Of a stretch of 64,000 nucleotides of DNA, positions 1 through 10,720 are shown in pieces (positions within the stretch are counted from its first letter, which is position 1; each line of letters opens with the position of its first letter). The position numbers and the translations under genes were made by a program. The DNA lies in contig PLUB01000023.1 of NCBI GenBank assembly GCA_003164755.1, forward strand, positions 62,001 to 126,000. Reading direction: 5' to 3'. This DNA is from Methanosarcina sp. (GTDB lineage: Archaea; Halobacteriota; Methanosarcinia; Methanosarcinales; Methanosarcinaceae). A model generated the notes under the pieces. That model had not been told where the DNA came from and made no database searches. It saw only the letters and a program-made list of their open reading frames with translations.

Positions 1-1122
1 TTAAGGAAACTTGAGGCTTTGCTTTCGGAGCTTAAAGAAAGCAACTCCATGCTTGCAGAAGCAAAAGTCAAGGGAGACTTTGATGTCAGAGCTGTAAAAC
101 TAGCAAAGAGTAGTCGGGAAAATGTTACGAAGCAAATCGCAACGCTGATCTATAAAATCAATTTGGCAGACGACACAGATTTCAGATCTCTAAAAGAATT
201 TTATGAGACAGCTGTGAAGAACTTTGATATTTGTCTGGAGCATACAAATCGGAGTTTCAACTATACTAAAGGTGTTTTTCCTCAGGAGTCAAAAGAAGTT
301 AATGAAAGCCTTTTCAGCTTAGGAAAGGTCTTTAAAGATCTTAGAGAACTAATTTTTGAAAACGTAACGGAAACGGAAGCTATTGAAGTGGCTTATTTGG
401 ACATAAAAGAAATCCAGAAACTTTCGACTTTAATAGTAGCAGAAAAATTGGAATTAGAGTCTAAAAAGGGACGAATTCAAGCTTTGAAGCATGAAATCGG
501 CATAGCAAGCCAAGCTGTCGAAGAATTACGAAATGGAGATGCCTGGCATAGGTTATATAACCTTCAGAAAGAATCAACTACAATTAGGGAAAGACTTAAG
601 AAAGCAGAAGAAGATTTGAGTTTTTTTGTACTTTCACTTTCAAGCCATCTCTCAAAAATAAAAAAACTTCATGAAAGTGGTAGATACAACTTAAAGCCTG
701 AAGTGAAGCAGCAGCTTTACATCTGTCTTGAAGATCCCATAAATGTCGCCCCCTCTTTTTTCCCAGAACTTCTAAAGGTTTTTGAGGATCAATCCCTGGA
801 GATGCAGACCCAGAAAAAAAATAAAGCTCTGATACAGGTCAAAACTGCAATTTTGGATTTTTCAGAACGGAATAACGATTACCTTAAAGTTCTGCAGGAA
901 TTTGAAGCAAAGAAAACTGAAATAGCGGTATTGGATACCGGGAAACTCGTAGCGCTTGAACACAAAGAGGAAGAGCTTCAGAATAGAGCTCGCTTACTTG
1001 AAGAAGATATCGAAAATTCCGAAAAAAGACTAACCTATTTAATAGATGAGCTCGAGAACAAGAGGAAAAAACTTTTTGCTAGCATTAATTCAATCGATAG
1101 CTATGTGAAATTGCACTTTTAA
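1..1122 (+). CDS. Coiled-coil protein, 5' end outside window, probable 3' frameshift
   Basis: The reading frame is open from base 1, so the start lies upstream; the first in-window start candidate is a TTG at 19. The product is rich in Lys/Glu/Leu with heptad-like stretches around residues 130-220 and 270-360, as in a long cytoplasmic coiled-coil protein. I recognise no enzymatic motif. The frame ends at 1120-1122, but the next frame carries a coherent charged C-terminus from about 1107 to a stop at 1230-1232 (EIALLTSLTDNTEIHDKR, then a Lys-rich tail). Restoring one base near GTGAAATTG (about 1105-1110) would join the two. I infer a one-base deletion that removed about 40 residues. Function unknown; SMC-like or other filament-type scaffolds are possible but unproven. 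Confidence 0.7.
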   Translation, partial: LRKLEALLSELKESNSMLAEAKVKGDFDVRAVKLAKSSRENVTKQIATLIYKINLADDTDFRSLKEFYETAVKNFDICLEHTNRSFNYTKGVFPQESKEVNESLFSLGKVFKDLRELIFENVTETEAIEVAYLDIKEIQKLSTLIVAEKLELESKKGRIQALKHEIGIASQAVEELRNGDAWHRLYNLQKESTTIRERLKKAEEDLSFFVLSLSSHLSKIKKLHESGRYNLKPEVKQQLYICLEDPINVAPSFFPELLKVFEDQSLEMQTQKKNKALIQVKTAILDFSERNNDYLKVLQEFEAKKTEIAVLDTGKLVALEHKEEELQNRARLLEEDIENSEKRLTYLIDELENKRKKLFASINSIDSYVKLHF

Positions 1123-1232
1123 CCTCATTAACAGATAATACGGAGATCCACGACAAGCGGCTATTACAGGCCCATAAGAAGGAAAAAAGAAAAATAAATG
1201 ATATAAAAACGATTCTTGATAACTTAGTATAA

Positions 1233-2255
1233 AGCTTGTTTATTTTACGACTAACGAATCCCCTCCATTTGTAGTCGAACACTTTGCTAGTTCAATTGCT
1301 TTCTTATCCCTAAGTTCTTCGAGCTTAGTCCTAAAAGAGTAAAGAATATCAGTTAAATAGTTTCTTACTCTGAATTTTTAGGGATAAAATAACAAAATTA
1401 TATATTTTAACTGTTTGTAGCATCAATTTCTAAAATTCTAGAAAAACATGATTTTTTAAAAGTAGATTTTTATCCATGCATATGAGTTTGGTAAGTTCTG
1501 CCAGAAAAATCTTCAAAAAATGGTTTCTGATAAATACAATAGGTTGAATAAACTTTGTAAAAAGTCAGACAAAAAAACAGACTCAAGGATAGAAGATTAA
1601 ACAAGTGACAATATAAAATCAATGAACACCACAGCTATAAATACATTCTAAATAATTACGCTACAATGTATAGTAAATAATGTCATTAAAATCTGATTTT
1701 GTAAGATGGGTAATATCTAGCACAATAGTAACAATTCTTATATCACAATCAACACCATTAAAACCAATAGCAACTATAGCATTCACCTCACAATAATAGG
1801 TATAACTATAGTTGGAATTATACATCTCATCAATTAAATGGGCAGCTTGCATAATTTTCTGCAAAAATACGAAAAAGTCATAGATCCGTTGCAGTCAATG
1901 TCCAAAAACATTTGGGAATTAGTGGTCACTATGCGAAAATACAAACTTTCAATAAACAGTTTTTTTGTGGGAAAACCTATCTATTTTTCAAGTTTCAACC
2001 AAAATAAAGAATATTTTTAGTCAAATTTAGAGAATAACACATTGATTTTACAAAAAAATCGGCACATTGTTTAAAAAATTATATTTTTTGCAATAAGTAC
2101 AAAAATCACTAGATTTTAAAACAGAATTATTTAGTAGAATATAAATAATTTGCATATAATATAATAGAACTTACCAATGATTATATTTTCAAAGAAACAA
2201 ATTTGGATGATTAATTAGAATATAGTATTTAACCAGTGAATCTGGAGAGGAGAAG
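1233..2255. other. Gene-poor AT-rich spacer
   Basis: I see no supportable gene. A 67-codon minus-strand frame at 1661-1864 starts with TTG, lacks a clear ribosome binding site and has no recognisable similarity. A 60-codon plus frame overlaps it. Both are left uncalled. Confidence 0.5.
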
Positions 2256-2259
2256 TTGA

Positions 2260-2610
2260 TTGGAAGACGAACAGCATAAAAATTGGATTAAATTGGCTAA
2301 AGGTTTGGGGAGTAGACAAATTGGAAAACAGCCATTTGACAGACTAATAAAGATACTGACTATTTTACTGGCAATTTTTTTAGTGGTAGCATTAACAGTT
2401 GCATTAGCAAACTTATGGGGCGCGAAAAGCCCCAAATATGAACAAGGGTATGAAGCCGGCTACAGAGCCAGCTACAGAGCTGCTTTCAACGGTAATTCTT
2501 ATGATATCAAAGCTGGTTTAGGTCAAAATTCTAGCTATAACGATGGCTATAGAAATGGTTATGATGAAGGTTATCCTGTGGGCCAATTATACCTTAAAGG
2601 CAGCCATTAA
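2260..2610 (+). CDS. Small membrane-anchored Gly/Tyr-repeat protein
   Basis: The gene encodes 116 residues and starts at a TTG preceded by a GGAGAGGAG-type ribosome binding site at about 2243-2252. Residues 1-29 are polar and basic. Residues 30-52 form one hydrophobic transmembrane segment (ILTILLAIFLVVALTVALA). The remaining 60 residues are extracellular or luminal by inference and built from short G-Y units such as GYEAGYRASYRAAF and GYRNGYDEGYPVGQ. Such GxxxGY repeats resemble the tails of other small archaeal envelope proteins, but I know no function. It stands alone, with spacers on both sides. Related small secreted Gly/Tyr proteins occur at 12.0 and 13.2 kb. Confidence 0.6.
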   Translation: MEDEQHKNWIKLAKGLGSRQIGKQPFDRLIKILTILLAIFLVVALTVALANLWGAKSPKYEQGYEAGYRASYRAAFNGNSYDIKAGLGQNSSYNDGYRNGYDEGYPVGQLYLKGSH

Positions 2611-3050
2611 TGTGGCTATTAGGACAAGTGACATACTAAAAATCCAAAACTGGATTAGTAAAAAAGTATGAAAGAAAGAGCATCTTTCTTGATAGGACTT
2701 GTGCAGTGGAGGAATAAAATAACACACTATTATTTTTGTTACAAATATTATGATTTAAATGATTGAATTATCATGCAATTTGTTTTTCTTTTTCTGTTAC
2801 TCAAAACCAAGAATTCAATTCGACAGCAACATTTTCTATGATTTTGGAACTATTTTAGTAAAACCTACTCATTTTTCTCATTTTTAAGCCGGTATTTTAG
2901 GATATTTTTACGAAAATTTACAGAAAATACATATATTTTATTAAAAAAAATGTTTTGATGAAAGCAAAAACATTGCTATATTTATCTCGCGAAGGATAAA
3001 AAATAAATGAAAATTAGTACTATTTAATTCATAAATCGAATTTATTCAAT
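2611..3050. other. Non-coding spacer
   Basis: AT-rich and without a credible ORF. From about 2880 onward it is recognisably similar to 24415-24530, the flank of the related TPR gene, so the duplicated unit extends beyond the gene itself. Confidence 0.4.
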
Positions 3051-3510
3051 CTATTTAGATAAAGTTCCTTTATTATACCAAGCTATTGAATCATGTGGAT
3101 TAATTTCAATTGCTTTGTCAAATTCCTTTATTGCCTCATCTGATTTACCTAATTTCACTAGAGCTATGCCTTTATTGTTCCAAGCTTTTGAGTTATGCGG
3201 GTTGATTTTAATTGCGTTGTCATAAGTTTGTATTGCTTCATTATATTTATTTAAATGTCTTAGAGAATTCCCTTTATTATACCAAGCTTCTGAATTATTT
3301 GGGTTAATTTCAATTGCTTTGTCATAGTCTTTTAATTGCTTCATTATACTTTTCTGAGCTCATTAGCTCGCTTCCTTTATGGAACCAAACATTTGAAGAT
3401 TACGCTGCGTCTACTATACCCACCAGGATTAAAAGTGCCAGTGCAATGATTCCTAAAGCCGTTATGATTATATGCTTTCAACTTGCTTTCTCAGACGTTG
3501 CTGTTTTCAT
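3051..3510 (-). pseudogene. Broken membrane-anchored TPR protein
   Basis: The 3' part (3051-3344) is an open frame with three 34-residue TPR units of the AWYNKGNSLRHLNKYNEAI / YDNAIKINPHNSKAW type. On the same strand upstream, a start at 3510 gives MKTATSEKAS, then TGA, then the hydrophobic segment IITALGIIALALLILVGI, then TAA, then WFHKGSELMSSEKYNEAIK, followed by a one-base insertion in an A-run that shifts into the open TPR frame. So the original protein had an N-terminal membrane anchor and at least four TPRs. It now carries two nonsense codons and one frameshift. The same gene type recurs at 24597-24953 and 18137-18400. Confidence 0.85.
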
Positions 3511-4432
3511 TTTCAGTCACATGGTATTTTTTTATATATATATTAATGCTTAAACATAACTACAAAAACACAAATTAATAATACTTCACTCTACAAAGTA
3601 AACTGTTCTACTGGGTATATATATTTATTAATTAATTTAAATATCGATTACATTACTTTTAGTTGTTAAACTTTTAACAATTTTAATAACATCATCAAGA
3701 CAACAACATTTTTACTTACAAAACAGCTATTCCAAAAAAAATTAACCTAAATTCTGACACAATTTGGAAAAAGTTATAATTTGTGGGAGGACATAGCCGT
3801 CTAAAAACAATGATTCATAGAGTTTACTTTAAAATCTATGCATAAATAGAAAATAACAATCTTTTTTTATTTTTTGAATTTTAAATCGCTTGCAGCGGAT
3901 TGATAGTTGAATTAATGGTAAATTTTTGCAATCATAGAAGATACTAAAAAATCTCAAAAATAATGAAAGAATTTTTGTTAGCATAAATGTTTGCTTACAG
4001 CCTTTTTTAAGTGTGAATGAAAAGAATACAGAATCAATCAGATTTTTCAGAACTTTTGGTACACTATCAACCCCTTTCTTTTATGCCTGCCAAAAAGATC
4101 CTAAAAATTAAGTTTTTCATAAAATAATTGAACAAAAGAATCGATCCGGTAGAGAAGCATAAATTCTTGTTAGAAATTATGGGGAGTGTTAGATATTTTG
4201 TGTTTGTATTCTTTGGACGGAATAGCACAAACAAAAGTGCTTAGTTTTACTCAATTGGCGAAGTTAAGTAGTTGATAATACAGCTGAAGGCCAAAAACGA
4301 AGTTGAACTGTGGGTATAAATTGAACAGAAAATAGATTAAAAGAATTCTAAAATCAAGGCATACCTTCAACTAATTTTAAAAATGGCTCTGAAAAAACAG
4401 AGTCAAGATCAAAATGCCCATCAGACATAGTT
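3511..4432. other. Non-coding spacer with duplicated flank and dispersed repeat
   Basis: Bases 3540-3840 resemble 24960-25270 (for example the ACTACAAAAACACAAATTAA and CTACAAAGTAAAC stretches), continuing the TPR-unit duplication. Bases 3993-4066 hold one copy of dispersed repeat family 2. The rest has no credible ORF. Confidence 0.5.
3993..4066 (+). repeat. Dispersed repeat family 2, copy 1
   Basis: About 75 bp sharing the core AATCAATCAGATTTTTCAGA followed by ACTTTTGGTAC with copies at 17264-17342, 29310-29386 and 52828-52905. All four are on the same strand. It may be the end of a decayed insertion sequence. Confidence 0.6.
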
Positions 4433-4786
4433 TTACTTACTCACAGAATATGCATTTACCACATTGAATACAAAATCACCAACAATCTTGCTTATCAAAC
4501 GCTCATAAAGATCCACATTTTCATTTTTTATAAGCTCGCAAAATTCAAGCACAAAATCGTCTTTTACGAAATCATCATTACCTTCCATATATTCAGTAAT
4601 TGCTTCATATACATCATCAAGCACAGATATCCTAGAGCCACCACTCTGACCCCTCACCCTTAAAAACGTTTTCTCATCCTTACTCATAAGCCATTCATCA
4701 AATATATGACCAAGAGCGTCAAGAAATCGTTCATTACTTTCATTGAATTTTTTATATCTTCTATTACCTTCATTAAAATGTACCAT
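4433..4786 (-). CDS. Hypothetical protein, 117 aa
   Basis: The ATG at 4786 is preceded on the minus strand by a strong GGAGGAAG ribosome binding site about 6 bases upstream, which supports real translation. The product is acidic and mostly helical in composition, with no membrane segment or signal peptide. I recognise no family motif. It lies alone between long spacers on both sides. It could be an orphan or a mobile-element cargo gene; nothing in the neighbourhood narrows this down. Confidence 0.6.
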   Translation of the reverse strand: MVHFNEGNRRYKKFNESNERFLDALGHIFDEWLMSKDEKTFLRVRGQSGGSRISVLDDVYEAITEYMEGNDDFVKDDFVLEFCELIKNENVDLYERLISKIVGDFVFNVVNAYSVSK

Positions 4787-5454
4787 ATATCTTCCTCCGT
4801 AACACAGAAAGGATATGTAAACTCAAAAAATCTAATTATGAGCAAATTCAACAATTTGAGCACATTCAGACAGAATCAATACGGGCTCAAATACAGTCTG
4901 ATTCTGCTTAATGTTCTTTATGTGGAAAACTTTATAGAATGGGTATCATTTAAAAGAACACTAATTTAAGTGTAATTAATATTTTTGTCGTCTCCTTACA
5001 GAATTGATGAAATCTGAAAAACTGGTATATCTTTTGTTTTCGAGAAAATCTTGAGAGAGTCTTGAGTTTACGGAATATTTCGATAAATTCCAATTTTGAG
5101 CTGGTTTATTATATATGCCTATATATACAATTTGTTAAAATCGGAGATTTATCTAAATTTTCTAAGATTTTCAACAACCTATCGATATGACCAAAATTTT
5201 ATTATTTACCATGGTTTTATAGAGAAACTTTAAAAACCAGAATGCAATTAAAAGTGTCAAAAATTGAATTTTGGCTTACTAATCTTCACACCAAATCTCA
5301 GAGTATATTAACCCCCTCAGAATCCGCAGAACCAATAATAGTAAACCACAAATTGTATATCTCACTTGGTTATTTCACATGAAAGTACATTAGTGAATCT
5401 TCCCCACGTGCTCTCACCTTCATTTTTTCATAATTGCAATAATTCCATCAATTA
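4787..5454. other. Spacer containing a MITE copy
   Basis: No credible ORF. Bases 5070-5165 hold one member of the 95-bp inverted-repeat element family described separately. Confidence 0.5.
5070..5165 (-). repeat. MITE-like element, copy 1
   Basis: Left terminal repeat GGAATATTTCGATAAATTCC at 5072-5091 and right terminal repeat GGAGATTTATCTAAATTTTC at 5143-5162, about 96 bp overall. The core read on the minus strand (AACAAATTG..TATATA..AAACCAGCTC) matches the cores of copies at 10721, 39349 and 61996. Confidence 0.75.
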
Positions 5455-6590
5455 TTGTTATGCGCTCATCAACCGAAAATTTCTCAGCTCGAACAATTTT
5501 TCTCTTTCGAATTTCGCTTTTTTCTGACCCTTTTTTATCTCTATATATTTCATCATTTGTAATAAAATACTATATTATTTTTACAATTTTTCTTGCTAGA
5601 GCAATGATTGCCTTTGCATGTCCAATTGACTTCTTCTTCCGGTAAAAAAAACTATCTTACCTTGCTATTTCCCTTTCTTACTGCTTACTGAGCAATCTGC
5701 ATTATAATTCACTTTGCTACCATTGATCCTCTTTCTGTGATTCTTCCATTGGAGAATTAATCTACAGATTATTATATTTTTGGAACAACTCCAATCCATG
5801 AAACAAATTATACATTGGAGGAAAATATTTAAAGTTGTCGATTTCAGCAATTAAAGTTGCTGCATTAATTTATCCAATAATAATATCTGACATTAAATAT
5901 TTAATCTCACTTTATTGCTTCTCATGAGAATACTTGAAAATAATTCTCTATAAAATTTTGATTTTATCTTCAAGATACTTTGTAAGTTTTGGAGATTCCT
6001 GGAGCTTAAATGAACTATGTGAGTAATTTATATGGCCAGAAGCTCTCTTATTTGAATACTCACTATATGAACATTTAGCTGGAGATTATCTATATCTGAT
6101 AAACTATTTTCCTAAAGAAATCTATGATAGAATTTATCTACAATTCTTACCAAAAATGTATTCCATTACTTCATTTAGATTGAATATTTCAGGTGTAGGA
6201 ATAACTTGAGCTTCATTTTTTAAATCTGTTCTTTTTTGCACAAATTTATGATGAAGCCAAATATATATACAAAATTCTCTGTGATCTTTTGGAAAAACTT
6301 TGATAGCTGAATCATGTTATTCAATGCAATTTTTTCAATTAATTATGAATCGATTTTATCTGTATTTTTTTGTGCGTAAACGCCTTCAGATCTCGTGCAT
6401 TTTCAAATATAACAGGTAGATGCTCTATCAATGAATCAGAACTAGGAACTTAAAAGTCACTTGTTAATTCATATTCAACAACATCACATTTTTCTGATAT
6501 ATCTCGTGTTATTTTTTCGAAGAAAATGAATTGTTGATAAGTAAAATGATGATCTACTGCAACTATTGTAATTTCTGTACAGATCACGGG
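5455..6590 (-). pseudogene. Decayed IS110-family transposase
   Basis: No long open frame survives, but minus-strand translation in shifting frames gives pieces in the correct order for an IS110-type transposase. Near 6560-6400 is DHHFTYQQFIFFEKITRDIS and SLIEHLPVIFENARDLKAF, near 6300-6150 is RTDLKNEAQVIPTPEIFNL then EYIFGK, near 5830-5700 is FVSWIGVVPK and KRINGSKVNYNADC, and near 5640-5470 is GHAKAIIALARKIVKIVYYF with a Lys/Arg-rich end. The motifs match the family pattern of RNA-helix, SYAGLVP and C-terminal ARK segments. Many stops and frameshifts make it non-functional. I could not define its ends. Confidence 0.75.
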
Positions 6591-7212
6591 GGATGCATAT
6601 GTGAGGATGGAATAAAATTGAATACAAAAATAAACCCCTAAGATAATTTGGAATTAAGGGTTCAAGGTAAAAATTAAGTAGATCTACTGAAATTTAGATA
6701 TTTTAACACCCAATCTTAACTATTAGGCCGACCTAAAATTTGTTGATCATATCTGTTTTGATGTAATAGATAGTTCGAATTTATGACTGATTGAAAAATA
6801 AAAAACATAATTATTAGACGACAGTTATATGAAATCAGACCACCTATATTTGCTCATTAGCTCTCCAGAAAATAGCTAATGATGTTGTATTATCCAGGCT
6901 GAATAGTTATAATCAATTATATAAATAGCGGGACCATATATACATTAGTAAAAATATAATATATAACTTAATATTTGACTCAAAAAAATAGCTGCGTAAG
7001 ATATGAAATAATAACATTCTAACTAATCATGGATTGACCTCACTTTTGGCATCATATTAAATCCTACTCACGACGTAAAAACCAAATATTCTTTTACACG
7101 TTATTGATATCTGGATTGAAGAAACTATTTCAAAAACAGTGAAAAAATAGCGAGTTTTATAATTTTTTTAGGAAATAGTGTTTTAGAGACGTAAATAAGT
7201 TTATGAAAAGTT
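6591..7212. other. Spacer with dispersed repeat family 3
   Basis: No credible ORF. Bases 6830-6911 match repeat family 3 (see that entry). The rest is AT-rich and unassigned. Confidence 0.5.
6830..6911 (-). repeat. Dispersed repeat family 3, minus copy
   Basis: The reverse complement begins TATAACTATTCAGCCTGG and continues like the copies at 40411, 52581 and 63648 (minus). About 80 bp. Looks like one end of a mobile element whose body is gone. Confidence 0.6.
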
Positions 7213-8445
7213 CTATTCTCCAACATTTTCAGCTAAAAAACCATTTACCTTATTTTCTGTAGTTCTCTTTTCCTGTCTTACCTGCGTGATTAGCTTTTCG
7301 AGCTGCTCACGTGAGATGCTTTTGTGCTTATCTTCTGTGCACACCTTGACCTTTTCAATAAGAGCACAGAGTTCTTCCCGTTCAAGACAGAAGCCGATGC
7401 TATTGATAATACCTTTCAGGGCTTTTGTGCCGGTATGCTTTCCAACAATTAAATTGCGTTTTCCACCAACCATACTCGGAAGGAAGAGTTCATAAGTTCG
7501 TGGCTCTTCCAAGATTGCAGCGACATGGATCCCTGATTCGTGGGTGAAAGCATTTTGCCCGACAATAGCTTTGTTTGCTGAGGGTGTGATGCCTGAATAT
7601 TTGGATACCATTTTAGAAAGTGCAGTCAGCTTTGTTGTATCATAACGTTCAATCCCATACTGTACTCTGAGAGCCACAAGAACTTCTTCAAGCGAGGCAT
7701 TCCCTGCCCTTTCTCCGATTGCATTGACTGTTGTGTGGAGCTGCTTTGCCCCGGCTTCGGCTGCTACAAGGGTATTAGCTGTGGCCATTCCAAGATCGTC
7801 GTGGCAGTGAATGCAGATGGGAGTATTAACTGATTTGTAAATCTCGCTAACAAGGTAGTAAGTTGTTGTTGGATTAAGGATTCCTATTGTATCCGCAAGG
7901 CTTAGGTATTGCACTTTATATTCGGTTTCCACCTCTTTGAAAGCCCACTTTAGGCGGTCTATTGGAGTCCGGCTTGAATCCTCAGCTGCAAAACGTACTT
8001 TTAACCCATGGTCAGTTGCATATTCAATGACTTCCTTGGCACAGCTGAGCATTTCTTCAAGACTCCTATGATACTTGTATTTGAGATGCATTTCGGACAT
8101 TGCAATAAAAACACTCACGATGTCAACATCACAATCAAGGGCAGCATCCACGTCTCCTTTTACTGCTCTTGATAGGCAGCAGATCCTTGAATTTAAGCCC
8201 TGGTTTGCAATTTCCTTCACGATTTCCTTTTCTTTTGCAGAAACTACTGGGAATCCGGCTTCTATAATCTCAACACCAATTGAATCAAGCTCAATGGCAA
8301 CTGCCAGTTTCTGTTCTTTCGTGAATACAACACCTGGTGTCTGTTCTCCATCTCGGAGTGTTACGTCACATATTTCGATATCAAGGGGTTGAAGTTCGAT
8401 AAAATCCATTAATATATTTCTCGAATACTGCTCACTCTCAGACAT
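7213..8445 (-). CDS. aksA: Homocitrate synthase family protein (AksA type)
   Basis: This 410-residue enzyme belongs to the DRE-TIM metallolyase (2-isopropylmalate/homocitrate synthase) family, which condenses acetyl-CoA with a 2-oxoacid. Visible are the N-terminal DVTLRDGEQTPGV signature (about residue 27), the metal-binding HCHDDLGMATAN motif (about residue 218), GERAGNASLEEV (about 243) and the C-terminal GKHTGTKALK segment. Length matters: about 410 residues leaves no room for the C-terminal leucine-regulatory domain of LeuA or CimA, which fits AksA, the coenzyme B (7-mercaptoheptanoyl chain) enzyme, or NifV. In a methanogen, AksA is the better guess. The ATG at 8445 follows AGGAAG. It is monocistronic, flanked by spacers. 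Substrate choice among homocitrate-type products is inference. Confidence 0.8.
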   Translation of the reverse strand: MSESEQYSRNILMDFIELQPLDIEICDVTLRDGEQTPGVVFTKEQKLAVAIELDSIGVEIIEAGFPVVSAKEKEIVKEIANQGLNSRICCLSRAVKGDVDAALDCDVDIVSVFIAMSEMHLKYKYHRSLEEMLSCAKEVIEYATDHGLKVRFAAEDSSRTPIDRLKWAFKEVETEYKVQYLSLADTIGILNPTTTYYLVSEIYKSVNTPICIHCHDDLGMATANTLVAAEAGAKQLHTTVNAIGERAGNASLEEVLVALRVQYGIERYDTTKLTALSKMVSKYSGITPSANKAIVGQNAFTHESGIHVAAILEEPRTYELFLPSMVGGKRNLIVGKHTGTKALKGIINSIGFCLEREELCALIEKVKVCTEDKHKSISREQLEKLITQVRQEKRTTENKVNGFLAENVGE

Positions 8446-9273
8446 TGCTACTGCTTCCTGTGATTCCTTTTATTTGAGTTACTGTGATCATTTTTAATTA
8501 TACATTGATCTATAAGCTGCACAAAATAAATTAGAGAATATTTTAATAAATCCCCAAATTTTGTCATTTGTATATAATTAACATATAAATAACCCGTGAA
8601 AATTAGAGGTCTATTAAAATCCTCCAGAAGCTTAATGAAGATAAATCAGGATTTGGATGTTCTTCAAATTCAGAAAATGTTGCATTTTTCCAAAATTAAG
8701 CATAGCTTCACCTATATGTGTATAAATGTTTTCCTGCTAGGAAAAAGATTTCCGCTGACATTTGTTTTACAAATTCGAGCCGGATTAATTTATTTCGAGC
8801 ACCTTAGCTTCATTTGATAAATTTAGCTAGAACACAAATTCAATAGATTCTACTATTGGAACAGTATTTTTATCAATACAATATATTTTTAAAAAAGAAA
8901 GATTTCAAAAATTAAAGAAAATAATGTATAACTTTAAATGTTATAAATAAAAAAAGTTTGAAGAAATTTATATCATTATCTAAATTATAAATTTGAGTAA
9001 AAATGAGTGCTTTTGTTTGTTTAATTCTACTCAAGAAATATTAACACTGTTGTTCAGAGTTTTATATGGACAATTAAAAATTTAATGCCATTGATATTTC
9101 AGTCCAACTGCATAACTCCTATGTTTTTATGAATTCGGTCATCTTCATCCCTTAGTTAATCCGTAAAGATGTTCTGGAATTTGTTCATTCATCGACAGAC
9201 TTTGCAGATCATTACATTTTTCTTGCTTCTATCACATAGCCTCTTTAAAGAGCACCAATTGACTAATTCAGTT
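8446..9273. other. Spacer containing a MITE copy
   Basis: It carries the upstream region of the AksA-type gene and a MITE-like element at 8533-8625. The 73-codon plus frame at 8596-8817 overlaps the repeat, lacks an SD and is not called. Confidence 0.45.
8533..8625 (+). repeat. MITE-like element, copy 2
   Basis: Left terminal repeat AGAGAATATTTTAATAAATC (8533-8552), right terminal repeat AGAGGTCTATTAAAATCCTC (8605-8624), 93 bp in total. It lies about 90 bp upstream of the AksA-type start and could affect its promoter. Confidence 0.75.
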
Positions 9274-9927
9274 TCAATTTTTAATCTCACTTTTTTCCAG
9301 GCAAATTAGCTCTTTTGCATATAGTAGTGTCTCCTCTACCCAAGTGCAGAACTTCCTCCACTCATCAAGCTTGTGATTTCGGCGCTGGAAGTAAATATTT
9401 CGGAGTTCAGCGTAATTGGTTATTACAGTGCGTTTCTGCATGTAAGCACTTGGAAGATCCTGAATAAGCTCTATGAACACGATTTTTCGGAATTCATTAT
9501 CTTCCTCATTTTCCCCTTCACGGGATTTGTAGGCTTTTATGAGATCGTTAAGATGTCGGATCTGGGCATTCCTGAAATCTGTTAGCTTGTCAAAAGAAAA
9601 GTCATGAGCCCCCAAATCCTTGCTGGTCAACTTATGCATTGTGGAGCAGGAATTTTTTTCTGCGAACTTGTAAGTGTCGAACTCTTTCCACCAGTAGAGA
9701 GGAGCTGTGAGATCAAAACAAACTGTAATAAACCTTAAAAATTTGCCGTGCTCACTCCCTGCAAGAATCAGCCTCTGGGCCAGATTCAGATCTTTTTCGC
9801 CTATCTTGCAGTTCCCTGCCTGATCAAGTTCCCTGCTGTCCATAAGGTGCCAGGAATTCATAGGGTTCCGCATTCCAAGAATTGCATAATAAATATTGTA
9901 TGTACCATGTAATTTTATTTCAATCAT
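9274..9927 (-). CDS. ThyX-like (flavin-dependent thymidylate synthase superfamily) protein
   Basis: The ATG at 9927 has a good AGAGGTG ribosome binding site. The 217 residues include NPMNSWHLMDS (about residue 22), LAQRLILAGSEHGKFLRFI (about 50), WWKEFDTYKFAEKNSCSTMH (about 79) and YMQKRTVITNYAELRNIYFQ then RRNHKLDEW near the C-terminus. This arrangement recalls the phage-type proteins annotated as thymidylate-synthase-complementing (ThyX-like). The canonical RHR-type ThyX signature is not obvious, so flavin-dependent dUMP methylation is not proven. The WWKEFDTYK and STMHK motifs suggest conserved ligand contacts. It stands alone, and the origin may be viral. Alternative: an uncharacterised domain of the same fold with another substrate. 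Confidence 0.5.
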   Translation of the reverse strand: MIEIKLHGTYNIYYAILGMRNPMNSWHLMDSRELDQAGNCKIGEKDLNLAQRLILAGSEHGKFLRFITVCFDLTAPLYWWKEFDTYKFAEKNSCSTMHKLTSKDLGAHDFSFDKLTDFRNAQIRHLNDLIKAYKSREGENEEDNEFRKIVFIELIQDLPSAYMQKRTVITNYAELRNIYFQRRNHKLDEWRKFCTWVEETLLYAKELICLEKSEIKN

Positions 9928-10290
9928 AAGAACACCTCTTAATCCTTAAACGTGAAATAATTTGTAACTGCGAACAGAATGATTCATGAGCTTATATATG
10001 GCTACATAACTTATAAACCATTTTCAATATTTCTTGCATAGGGTGCTCGGTTTCTAAACTTGTATATTTTGGACAATTTATCCTAAACAATATTATTAAT
10101 AACCGGTAAATTAATTCCGAGTTTTGCGAAGTAAGTGTTGTTCCCAAGGGTAAATTATTTCAATCGAATACCCCCGAAGCAAGCTACAGGGACAATAAAT
10201 CCCCCGGAAACCGTTATTAACTAACGGAGTTAAATTTTAAGTTACCCTTGTGCTATAAAATTGAACTGCGGAATACAAATAATTATATGA
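9928..10290. other. Spacer
   Basis: Upstream region of the ThyX-like gene. I see no gene or clear repeat here. Confidence 0.4.
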
Positions 10291-10720
10291 AAGTGAAGTG
10301 GTTTACAGAGACAGAGGATACTTTAGAGCAAAATTAAAAGGTTATGATGCAACAATGAAAAAAACAGTAAAAAAACAAATTTTGGGAATTAGTGCTATAT
10401 TAAGAAACAAGAGGGTCAGTTCAAAAAAAGCTACAGTGGACTAGTTTACGTAATAATCAAAAAAAGGTATTTAAGGCAAGAACAGTTCTTATTACTATTA
10501 TTAAAAGAGTGAACCCAATGGTGTTCTGTACAACATTTTGTTATAATCTCTATCAATTGATGGCATTGAAAATAAGAGAAATATTTTTAGAATAGCGGAA
10601 GATATATTTGAAATCAAAGAATAATTAACCAAAAAACTGGGCTAAATACAGAAATCAGCGAGAAAGATTTTGGCCAGGATTGCCACGAAAAAAGAACTCA
10701 GAAGTAAATCAGAATCCTCT
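10291..10720 (+). pseudogene. 3' remnant of IS5-family transposase
   Basis: Bases 10291-10720 align by eye with 60205-60650, the 3' half of the decayed IS5 element. Recognisable fragments in shifting frames are a VKWFTETED-like degraded piece, RNNQKKVFKARTVLITIIKR and LYQLMALK. The remnant ends in a right terminal repeat (AAGTAAATCAGAATCCTCTA, 10702-10721), which runs directly into a MITE-like element. Stops and frameshifts are numerous. Confidence 0.7.

Noticed and set aside
1661-1864. 67-codon minus frame
   Set aside because: TTG start without SD, AT-rich composition and no recognisable similarity.
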